A DNA stretch of 64,000 nucleotides, from the NCBI RefSeq assembly GCF_011745365.1, contig NW_024468912.1, positions 3,410,001-3,474,000 of the forward strand, read 5' to 3'. This DNA comes from Cryphonectria parasitica EP155 (Eukaryota > Ascomycota > Sordariomycetes > Diaporthales > Cryphonectriaceae). The position numbers and the translations under genes are program-made. Under the pieces are notes generated by a model, which searched no databases, had not been told where the DNA came from, and saw only the letters and a program-made list of their open reading frames with translations. Of this stretch, positions 31,263 to 40,564 are shown in pieces; the stretch's first letter is position 1, and each line of letters begins with the position of its first letter.

Positions 31263-32516
31263 AGAGAGAGGTTTGGTGTGTAGTCAGCCAGTCATCTGCA
31301 CACACTGGGCAGCGGACGGCGGGTGGACGTTATATGATTCTTTTCTGTCGGAATGGACTTCAGAGGCAGCAAGCAGGCTTTCATGAAAATCCCAACTAGT
31401 ACGGGTTGTCGCTCGCGTCCTTCAACACAAAGGACTACAGCCAAATCTACTACTTGCCCTTAGTCTATTGCCGCCTCCTCTATCTGCCTCAGCCTTCTTG
31501 CTCCTCCTCCTCCGTTGCCTTTCATCATTCATACTTTAGCTCTACCTTGCCTCTTTTTTTCTTCTTCGTTTTTCTTCTCCCCGCAAATGGGTTGAGTCAG
31601 GGTTTTTTTTCATCTATCTGGCGCCGGGATTGGTTTTGCCCCCCCCCCCCCCTCTGCATAATTCCTCCTCCTCTAGTATAGGCGGGAAAGGAAGGACGAA
31701 ACGGGTGCTAGGAGTCTCTTCATCCAGGGATAGAATGCCTCACCTAGACTTGACTGGCTGATCGGCATAGAGACGGAGAGACATGGATATGGGAATTTGT
31801 TATTTTCTATTTTCTTGGTCTTCTGCTTTTCGGGCGTTGTTTCCTTTTCTCTCTTTTTTGCTTTTCCTTGTTTTTTTTTCTGGTCTCTAGATCAGGGCTT
31901 GCCTGGCCTTTTTCTTCCTCCCGCAAGCTGGGGCACCAGTAGGGGGGAGTGGGACTGATGAGTGAGTGGTGGGAGCGTATCGAAACATAGGACGAGGTCC
32001 TCCTCACCGTACATGCAAATTACACACCTGGAAACCTCAAACTTGCACTCTGGAAAACCAGGTCGTATCCACTGAATGAATCCATCATTTACATCTTCGT
32101 TCTTGGGTTGTTGTTACTCAAGATAGATCAGCGCCAGCTGATAATCCTCGATAGCAGCCTCGTCAGCAGGAGGTAGAAAAACAACAAAGAACAAGCAGCA
32201 GTCTTGTCAAGTAATGATGATATTGAACTTCATAAACACATTATAATTTTTCATCGCATGCTTTCTAATTTACAACAAAGAAAGTTAAGGGACTAATGTA
32301 TGTCATTACCCTTCACGCTCGACGCAATATGCAAAGCCTGAGCTGCATATCCCGTCTCAAGCAGCGCACACAACAGGATCGATGTACACACTCTCAAGAA
32401 TCCCCTTCCAATGGTTTCTTCGATGTGTGTGTGGATGTGTTTGGGGAGCAGTTTGCTTTGAAACTCCACCATGGACGCAGCGCAAGAACTACAGACCACC
32501 GTGCGCCGTCGCCATG
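31263..32516. other. convergent 3' region, Pns1 / PREG cyclin
   Basis: Over 1.2 kb with no gene. It has pyrimidine-rich tracts, including a C run at about 31640-31652 and T-rich runs at 31550-31620 and 31800-31880. Unusually long for two 3' ends. Confidence 0.5.
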
Positions 32517-34100
32517 CTATGCCTGAGATGGCGCATCTGGTGGTTTCCCCTGCGCAGTCGTCATGGTCCCCTTGGTGACGGCCTCCCTCTTCCCTTCCTC
32601 CTGTTCGTCGCCCTCATCAGGGTCGTTTGAGACTTCGCTTCCATCCGACTCGTCGGCGATGGCTGTTGCATCATCATCCTCCTCGCCTCCCACCTCATCC
32701 TCAAGCTGGTACGCAGGGCACCTCTGGACCAAGCCCCGGTAGTACGCGACCAGAACGTCCGGATCCGGGACGATCTTCCAGTCGACCTTGTGCAGAAACT
32801 CGAGCTCGAGCAGCTTGAGCTCGGCGACGCGGACACCGCCGACGCGAGCGTAGGTGGAATTATTCCAGAAGGAGTCAGACAGACCCTTGGCGGCGACGGT
32901 GGCGGCCGTGATCAGGAAGCGGTGGACGGTGAGGGTATTGATGGTGAAATCTGGGTACAGGGCGCAGAGGCGGTCGATGTAGTAAACCATGGAGAGGAGG
33001 AGGGGCGGCGAAAGGGTGGCATGTTTGGCGAGGCGGAGGAGGTAGTCCAGAACGGAGATGCCTGGTGCGGTCCTGTATAGTAGTTCAACGGTCGCCTCGT
33101 CAGCGCAAAAAGCTCTGTAGATCAATAGAAACAGGGAAGAATAGGTCCAGATTGTAGCTTACCGACTATGAAATCGCGTGAGGTGTCCCGACCTCAGGGC
33201 CAGCGCGTCGTTGGTCTCGATCAGCTCCGCGAGCATGTGCGCGATCAGCACCACGATATCTTCATAGGCGCACAGCTCGTACTGCACGGGCAGGACCTTG
33301 GGCGGCGCTGCCTCGGGCTTTACGCGCTTCGGCACCCCCCCTGTGGCAGCGCCGTCGCCTCCTTCGCCAGATGGTCTCCCTCCGACCAGCAGCCCAGGTG
33401 CGTCTGAGTTCCGCCGCTTGCTGGGCGAGAGAGGGTGGGGCGCCTTGAGCATGGGCGGCCCATCAGAGGGGCCCGGCGTGGCAGGGTCCCCCTCCTGTAG
33501 CGAGACGTCACCGTTGGTGCTGGCTTGGGGGCGATGAATGGTGGATACTGCTGTTCGTGATGAGGATGAGGATGCTGTTGCTGCTGCTGCTGCCTCCTCT
33601 GCCGCTGGTAGCGATTGTGGTTGCGACTGGGTTGTCGTCTTGGTGGAGGCGTGGGCGGAAGGGGAATCGACACCCGCCAGATATTTGGATTTCGCAGGGG
33701 CGTCGGGCGTCGTAAAATAATCATGTGGTTCCATTGGAGAATACTGGGTCGCAGCGTCAACGGCGACATACGCTGCAGGCTGATCGGCCTGTGGTGGTGG
33801 TCTGTTGGACGGCGGCGGAGGGTGTGATTGCGCCTGCGCCTGGGGCTGAGACTGGGAGGCTTTATTATTATCGTTGTTGTTATTGTTATTGCTCAGGCCT
33901 AGGGACGATGCTGTCAATGAGGACGACGACTGCCGCCGTGAGACAGCAGCCGACGGCTTGGGAGATCGTATCTGTGGAGAGGCGGACGACGCATAGTGGA
34001 AGGCGTGATGAGGGTGGTTGTGATTGTGGGAGCGAGTGGTGTGGAAAGAGCTCGGCGAGGCACTTGTAGCCCTTGCAGGCACGGGGGAGCGAGTCAACAT
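32517..34100 (-). CDS. preg: PREG/Pho80-like cyclin (phosphate regulation)
   Basis: Exons 34100-33163 and 33114-32517 (intron 33162-33115, GTAAGC donor, CTACAG acceptor) encode 511 residues. The first ~260 residues are low complexity (Ser, Pro, Gln, Asn, poly-Ala). The cyclin-box part reads LCAYEDIVVLIAHMLAELIETNDAL, TRFHSRAFCADEATVELLYRTAPGISVLDYLLRLAKHATLSPPLLLSMVYYIDRLCALYPDFTINTLTVHRFLITAATVAAKGLSDSFWNNSTYARVGGVRVAELKLLELEFLHKVDWKI, which is the Pho80/PREG/Pcl7 pattern. The tail is acidic. PREG with the kinase PGOV restrains the NUC-1 (Pho4) activator when phosphate is plentiful. A CACGTG box lies about 660 bases upstream (34759-34764). Its inhibitor type, NUC-2, is encoded at the left end of the window. 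Confidence 0.87.
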
Positions 34101-34758
34101 ATTCTCCTCACCATTCTTCGATTGTGAGACAAAGGTGTGGGAGAGAGGGAGGGGGGTTCTGTCGTGTGGAGGACCTCAGAGGAAAGGAGGGCCTCAAGAG
34201 AGAGAAGAGAGAGGGCGAGCCTTCACGAGAGTCCAATGTCCGCGATGATTCAACCCCAGTATTCCCAGAGGAGGAGGTCAACAGACCACAGGAACGTGGG
34301 ACGTCCGTCCACTCTCTCTGTGTTTCTCTCCCTCCTCTCTCCCTCTTTCTCGGGGGACCCTCTCGATTGGTATGTAGAGTCGCTCTAAGTTGTAGTACCG
34401 GGATCTCTTAAGGTCGAAGAAAGAGATAGAGAGAGGGAGGGTAGGACCCCGCCAGCGAGCGCGGTATGTGGCAGTCGCGAGGAGGAGGACGAAGAGGTAA
34501 GAGGGAGGAGAGGAGGTGGATTATGTGGGCTCGTCGTAGTGGATTGCGCGACAAAAAAAATCTGGGGTCCAATGGGTCGTAAAGTTGGGTTGCAGTGGAT
34601 GCCTTTGTAGATGCTGCGAAAGATAGTTCAGTACCGGTAGCGTCGTCGTGATCGAATGAGTCGAATAGAGTTGCATTGGGAAACGTGAGGCAGAGCGAGA
34701 GGACCCAGAAAGACAGCAGATGACAAGGCCGTGCTCCAAGTTGAGTGGTCCAGAAGCC

Positions 34759-34764
34759 CACGTG
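34759..34764. promoter_or_regulatory. CACGTG E-box upstream of the PREG-like cyclin
   Basis: A palindromic CACGTG, the core site known for Pho4 and NUC-1, about 660 bases before the ATG of the PREG-like gene. A six-base match alone is weak evidence. Confidence 0.3.
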
Positions 34765-35020
34765 TTGAGGCTCCAGTCTGCCGACTGGCTGACTCGCCCT
34801 CTTTTTCCTTCTCTTCTGATCTTCTTTGGGCCTGGTAATCCGTACCGCTTAAGGTTTAAGGCGTAGTAGAAGCGTTTTGGAGAGAGAAGAAAAGAAAGAA
34901 AAAAACACACCTCTTTTTGCCTCGGCCCTTTGAGAAACGACGAGACACAGGATACTACTACTTAAATCAATGATCGTCGTACCGTTTGCGTACCGTACCC
35001 GTCAGGCATGCATCTGGCCC

Positions 35021-35047
35021 TGCTGCTGCTGCTGCTGCTGCTGCTGG
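35021..35047. repeat. (CTG)n trinucleotide repeat
   Basis: About nine CTG/GCT triplets in noncoding sequence upstream of the PREG-like gene. Confidence 0.85.
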
Positions 35048-35198
35048 CTTCGTGAAAGAAAAGGTGTGGAGGGGCCCTTGCAAAACTGTAATGGGGGGTG
35101 GAGGAGGGGTGGTTGTCGTTTGTCGAAAATCCGATCACACACTAAGACGATCTGTGGTGGAGCAAAAGCCCAAGGGTGTTTGTACAGTACGTGCTTAT

Positions 35199-35214
35199 GT
35201 ACTACATGTAGTAC
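35199..35214. repeat. 16-base perfect palindrome
   Basis: GTACTACATGTAGTAC is identical to its reverse complement. It lies in a tract dense in GTAC words, upstream of the PREG-like gene. Confidence 0.9.
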
Positions 35215-36592
35215 GGTACTTACTTCAGGTCAAGGAAGCCTTTCTGTCAATACAGACAATGGTTCGTGATGAACGAGGAGAAGGGGGAGGAGGGAGAATT
35301 GAATGAACTAGAAGAACCAGACTGGAGGACCACAAGATCCGTCCAAGTGGCGTTGTCGCACCCACTACAAACCTCACGAATAGGCGGTATTCCGACTTAC
35401 TCACGGCTGCATAGCCTCTTGTCAGTGGAGAGGTAGGAATGAGAGCTTAGAACCTGGTATGGGGTCTTTCTGGGGGGGTGTTGGAGGTGCGCTGTTGGCG
35501 TTGGCGTGGCGTTTCCAGCGGTCACTGGCTAGGGGGCTTACTCTTCTGCAGCCTAGGCCTGTTTCCCACACCGAGTCTTCGACTTATGTACCGTATGCCT
35601 TGAGAGTGACCCAGGTTGGTCATGCGGTCATGATGCTAGATCCTATGTATAAACATACATAATACTGTATAATAGTAAAAAGAAAAGCGCCAGATGAAGG
35701 ATCAGTCTATCACCAGGTGCACAATGTTTTGATACTGCATTTTGACTCGTGCGTACACACATTTATCCTGGGCAAGATCAATAGAGTGCAATGTATATCT
35801 TGTAGTGCATTCTATGGCGGTACTTACAACAGCGGATCTCGCATCCCAGAACCTTATCTTGGCGTCATAGTCTCGCTTGTCGCCAGTCGCCTTCGCGCCG
35901 CACCTGGGGAAATGCTGGTGGCGGTTTACCGGCTGGTCGAGATCAAGCCAACCCCAATGCGTCGTCACATTGGGGGGTAAGACATCCATTTTATTAAGTT
36001 TCGCAAAGAAAATAGCGGTTATCACAATTGTTGCCGGCGGCCTTCTCAGATTTTGGTCTGCAGCCAACAGTTTAGCATTTACAACACAGTCAGTGCACAA
36101 TGGGACAAGATGGATAAGGTTTGTCAGGGGCCTCGCAAAGAGATAACCCATAGTTGCTCACTGCATATGGCTTCGTAGTCCCACGTGCACTGGCTTCTCC
36201 TCCTTCCGGTCCGGTGTATCTGTGTGAACATACCTGTAGGCATAGTGCGGGCTACACCGTAATGATACTGACCTTTGCGAAGTTCGAGGGCTCCGCATGA
36301 CACTGCAATTGTTCCAGGACCTCTCAAACATAGCCCGTCTGCAATTCAGACCCTCAAATCTATTTGTGGGTATTCATGTGTGTAATTAGAGCAATGCAGT
36401 CCTAATAATAGGACAAACACAGTCACATTGTTCCTGAATTGCGAACAAAGACCTCGGGACATTCTCAGTCTCGCCAGTGTGTGGTGGCGACCTTTGCTTC
36501 TTCTCTTAGCAATTCAACTCAATGGCATTGTCGTGTGCTTTAACAAACGGCTCATAGTCAACATGCCCAACCACAACTTCCTCACCTAATGG

Positions 36593-36599
36593 TATATAA
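36593..36599 (+). promoter_or_regulatory. TATA box of candidate short secreted-protein gene
   Basis: TATATAA about 240 bases before the candidate ATG at 36836. A short leader intron (36742-36788) fits between them. Confidence 0.35.
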
Positions 36600-36835
36600 T
36601 GAGCATTTCATCCGTGCGTCCCTGATTGATGTTGTTATCTCTCTAGTAACCCACATCTACATCACTCGCGGACCCCATCTGACCACAGGCCAGAAATACA
36701 AGACGGCAGAAGCAGCAAGAGAAGCAGAAAAACCCTATCAGGTAAGACTGTCATCAACTACTCTCTCCTCGCCTATTAACCGTCTCAGCACAGTGCTTTC
36801 GGGAATTGCAAGCCATAACAATAACATCAATAACA

Positions 36836-37033
36836 ATGCATTCCGTGCTGTCCTCGCTGCTCTCTTTCCTCGCACTAGATGCAGCATCGACACCGAGTGT
36901 CAAGGCGATCCACTTCAGCACCATCACCGTCACCACTGGTTTCGTCCCGGCGCCGACGGGTTCGGTGACCGCTATCCTGTTTAACACTATCACTGTCACC
37001 TCAACCCCAGCACCTACGGTTATGGTCTCATAA
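36836..37033 (+). CDS. candidate short secreted protein with a duplicated TITVT motif
   Basis: A 65-residue frame beginning MHSVLSSLLSFLALDAAS, a plausible signal peptide. The mature part has two similar halves: AIHFSTITVTTGFVPAPTGSV and AILFNTITVTSTPAPTVMVS. It has no Cys. Support for a real gene is indirect: a TATATAA box at 36593, and a likely 47-base leader intron (36742-36788; GTAAGA donor, TTAAC branch site, CAG acceptor), which would leave a compact leader. It stands alone in a gene-poor stretch. It could also be a remnant of a longer repetitive wall protein or chance. I know no family for it. Confidence 0.35.
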   Translation: MHSVLSSLLSFLALDAASTPSVKAIHFSTITVTTGFVPAPTGSVTAILFNTITVTSTPAPTVMVS

Positions 37034-37617
37034 CAGTCATTGCCCCATGCTCGAGGAAAGTATCTTATCAATACGACAAGCCACAGCTGTGTTTTACGAT
37101 GCGCCGGTTTTAGTTACTGGCACGTCATGGGAAAGGTAAGTCCTGATAGGTATGGTCAGGAGGGGAAAAAGACATGAACATTAATAAGTAGAGCTAAGGC
37201 ATCATCAAATTAGCAAGGTCAGTCTTCCTCATCAAGAGAATCATTGAAACAATGAAAAAGAACATTTCATTTTCAGCTAAGTGAGCAGGCTACTCGAATG
37301 TATCAGAAGACGACACCCACTGCGATACGTTCTAAGACATCCAACTTGATGAATCAGGAGCACCTCAAGCATGATAATCATCGTCTAATGAACTAGAGCG
37401 CAAAACAGCTCAGTAGCTTGTTTCTAGCGTGTAACTAATAATCTACACACTGTGGGACAATATGACCCAGCTACTAAATCACAACCATATTTGGCTTCAA
37501 GACAAGGCCCGATGTTCTTCATCTCTGCTGTGGCTGCCAGACAATGCAATATGGGCACTATCGTTACTCCAGATAATAACATCAACCCCAAACATCATCC
37601 CTTTGGCCGTTTGGTCT
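37034..37617. other. intergenic, A+T-richer, no gene seen
   Basis: Lies between the candidate secreted protein and the 3' end of the PDI-like gene. Nothing recognisable. Confidence 0.5.
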
Positions 37618-39028
37618 CTACAATTCTTCATGCGTAATGAATGCATCCGCTTCCGGCAGCACGCCGTCCCACATCTTCACCCTGCCAGAGCTGATGTCTC
37701 CCAAAAACCTCTCCACCGTCTCCGCCGTGATGGTCTGCCCGCGATACACAAAGACCCCACCATTGACAGGTTGAAACACAGACAGAACATTGCTGGCTCC
37801 CTCCCTGTGGCCCATCATGGACGCCATGTGCGGGTACTCGGCCACATCCGTCGTGACGAAGAGGAGATACTCTTGATACCTTTTCGCCAGCGCCCGGATG
37901 GCATTGACATAGGACTTTCGATCTGTGTCGGACGAGGTGAAGTAATGTATAATACTCTTGCCCATCTGCCAGCAGGTTCAGCGCGTGTTCTAAATTTTGG
38001 CATGGTAGAGGGTGGGGGGGGGGGGCGACTGGGGCTGGACACAGCATCCATCTTACCTTTGTGAGTTCACCTTCGTTGCGTCTAGTGAATTCGGGAACCA
38101 GAGGCTGCGAGCACTGCCTTATGAAGTTCTCGATGGCCAGCGGATCCGACAGATCGGTAATCGAAAACGCCTCCGAGTCCACATTGTTCACGCACTCCAG
38201 GGATGTACCACCAGCTTTCCGCTGCTGTACCGCGAAGGAATACCGATCCTGGAACCGCTGCGCTACTCTCGAAAAGCGCTCTTCAAACCCCAAGTCGTCA
38301 TCATCTTCGCCCACGCTTGCAACGATGACGACGTCGTCTACGGACGTGAACGAGGATGCCTCTGTGGCGTCGAGACTGGAGACTGCCGGTCGTGACATGC
38401 GCCGGAGATACGCGATGATGCTAATGAACACTCAACGTCAGCCGTGCAGCAGCACAAACATAACTATTTCCTCCTGAAAGCCGGCTGAATAAGGTATGAG
38501 CCTACTCTTCTGCCTTTCTAGGACCACGGTAACGCTCGAACTGCCCGTCCTGCCCGTGAAGTCTGACAGTCGGGAAAGACACAACGTCGAATTCGCGGCA
38601 GAGAGCCTGGCTTGCTGAGCAGTTGATGCTGATGACTGTGCCTTCCTGTTGTGATGTCTGAAGAGAATACCATTCTTTTTCAAAGGTCTCTAAGCTGCTG
38701 TGGTCACTTGTTAGGGTCGGGACGAGACAGCAGTTGTGCTTTCATTCGTCCAGTGTGCTTACTCGGCGCCCTGAGTTCATTTTCAGGATCAGCCTAGGTC
38801 AAGAATTGATATCAAGGACAGGGACTATGTCGTACATGAATATCTGTAATCAATAATTCAGTCAGAGTCAAGTATGCAGTCGAAGGTCTTTCTTCATGGC
38901 TTACATGCTACCAATGTCTGGTCGTTCGCTCGCAACGCCTCTCGAAAGCCAGCCTCGTCGACAGTCTGCCATTTACCCAAAGCGAAGCCAATCAGGCTAG
39001 AAAGAACCACAATGCCGTATTTTGCCAT
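37618..39028 (-). CDS. PDI-like ER protein lacking the CxxC active site
   Basis: Proposed exons: 39028-38905, 38843-38836 (8 bases), 38793-38763, 38689-38506, 38420-38057, 37965-37618; 352 residues. A signal peptide (MAKYGIVVLSSLIGFALG) opens a thioredoxin-like a domain: WQTVDEAGFREALRANDQTLVAYIH, then FEKEWYSLQ, VISINCSASQALCREFDVVSFPTVRL and FERYRGPRKAEDIIAYLRR, a clear PDI pattern with the cis-Pro (SFPT). The segment that should hold CGHC reads ADPENELRAP, so no redox Cys pair. b and b' domains follow (ITDLSDPLAIENFI; KRYQEYLLFVTTDVAEY, FVYRG), and the protein stops at HEEL, similar to ER retrieval signals, with no a' domain. The last three exons are firm; the first joins are tentative, as skipping the 8-base exon from an earlier donor is also in frame. 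Confidence 0.7.
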
Positions 39029-39505
39029 CGTGTAATTGAACAGGATGCGTATGGATGCAGATGTGCTAATGCGATGTCATCAGAGACGGGATAGTAAGAT
39101 AGTGGTGTTGCTTTTGCCTTATCAATAGTCATGTCGGCTTCATCCGAGCGAGGACAATTTGGGGAGCTTCGAAGCTTCTCAGACTGGGCTGTGAACAGGA
39201 TTGCATCACTGGGGTCGCATCTTTCGAAGATCATACTGACGAGCCCCTGAGACTTACTCCATGAGATGTGCGGAAACATGAGCTGTCACCGCTCGGAGCC
39301 CTGCCCCCTGAACCGCAGATGTTTCATGGCCGAACATGCTGTGGCTCGTTGCGGCAGCCCACTTAACATACACCACTCAGCCCACACAGGCTCGAGAATG
39401 ATTCTCGATATCGCTGCATTTTATTTCGACTCGTAGTCTTCTTTCCAAAAGGACCACAAGGATTATACCGACGACAGTTACTTGTCTGAAAGAAACCAAT
39501 CAACA
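39029..39505. promoter_or_regulatory. divergent promoter region, PDI-like / P4H-like
   Basis: Separates two divergent genes that both encode secretory-pathway proteins. No other gene is visible. Confidence 0.5.
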
Positions 39506-40363
39506 ATGGTCAGGATTCGAGGTTCCATATCTGCTGCGGCGCTGGCCCTGCTCGCCTGCGCAGACGCATCGCAGAAGCCAATGAGCAACGACTACCAATG
39601 TCAACACCCACCCTACAAAGTCTCAATCATATCAAAATCACCAACAGTACTCTACTTGCACGACTTCATCACCCCAGAAGAAAGAGCCCATCTCCAAGAA
39701 GTGACGTGAGTCTCCCGTCCACTTCACAATGTCGTCCATGGAGGAAGTGTACAGCCCGTTAAACATAAAACTTGCTACAGAAAGGACAGCTTCCTCCACT
39801 CAGGCGTAGCCGGAGCCAGCGGAGAGCACACCATCAACAGCGTGCGAACATCCCAGTCCACCTCCGTCGCCCGGGACGCCACAGTCCACTGCATAGAGCA
39901 GAGAGCCCTGGCCTTCCAGGGCCACAGCGTCCCCGCCGACCACCTCGAGCCCCTGCAGCTCGTCAAGTACGGCGCTGGAGAGCAGTACCGGTACCACACG
40001 GACTGGTTCACGAACCCGGCCAACGCGGTGGCCAGCGTGGGAGGGAACCGCGTGTCGTCTTTCTTCGCGTACGTGCACGTGTCGAATGACACGACCGGAG
40101 GCGGCACGAACTTCCCGCTTCTTGAGGCGCCGAGGGATGAGAGGTGGTGCGAGGTTGTGGACTGTGACGCGCCGTATGAAGAGGGCGTTACTTTTCGCCC
40201 TGTCGAGGGGAACGCGGTGTATTGGGAGAATTTGTTCCCGAATGGCGTAGGCGACGAGAGGACATTGCACGCTGGATTGCCCGTGACAACGGGACAGAAG
40301 ATTGGGATGAATATTTGGACTAGGCAAGCACCGTTGAGTGAAGACATCAGAGGCAAAGACTGA
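39506..40363 (+). CDS. secretory 2-oxoglutarate/Fe(II) dioxygenase, prolyl-4-hydroxylase-like
   Basis: Exons 39506-39705 and 39781-40363 (intron 39706-39780) encode 260 residues. A signal peptide (MVRIRGSISAAALALLACADA) comes first. The P4Hc fold reads VLYLHDFITPEERAHLQEV, then LVKYGAGEQYRYHTDWF, which holds the HxD iron ligands, then SSFFAYVHVSNDTTGGGTNFPLL (the usual L-Y-L-N-D...GG-T-F pattern), and finally GNAVYWENL ... DERTLHAGLPVTTGQKIGMNIWTR, which holds the distal His and the Lys that binds 2-oxoglutarate. Related enzymes hydroxylate proline or act in secondary metabolism; the substrate is unknown. The frame upstream of 39506 is open but has no ATG. Head-to-head with the PDI-like gene. 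Confidence 0.87.
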
Positions 40364-40564
40364 ACACTTCAAAGTCTGCCAGTCCGTTCCTCGATTCATA
40401 ACACCCAGCATTCTCACACCAAATGCTTTACATTTTCTTACTGAGACCATACGTGTATGTGAAAAAATACAGTGATGGTCGCAGAAAAGAGGAGGAAAAC
40501 AAAGATATTTATTTCCAAATTCTCATTCTAGAACCATCTATCTGCCTTGAACACGCTGACGTTC

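Larger units (their letters stand above)
34101..36588. other. gene-poor region upstream of the PREG-like cyclin
   Basis: No recognisable gene. It contains purine/pyrimidine-skewed tracts (34130-34520), a (CTG)n repeat at about 35021-35047, a perfect GTAC-type palindrome at 35199-35214, and an unsupported 149-codon frame on the minus strand at 35702-36151 that matches nothing I know. Confidence 0.5.

Noticed and set aside
35702..36151. A 149-codon frame on the minus strand in the gene-poor region
   Set aside because: No recognisable motif, no flanking exon with consistent splice signals, and no clear promoter.
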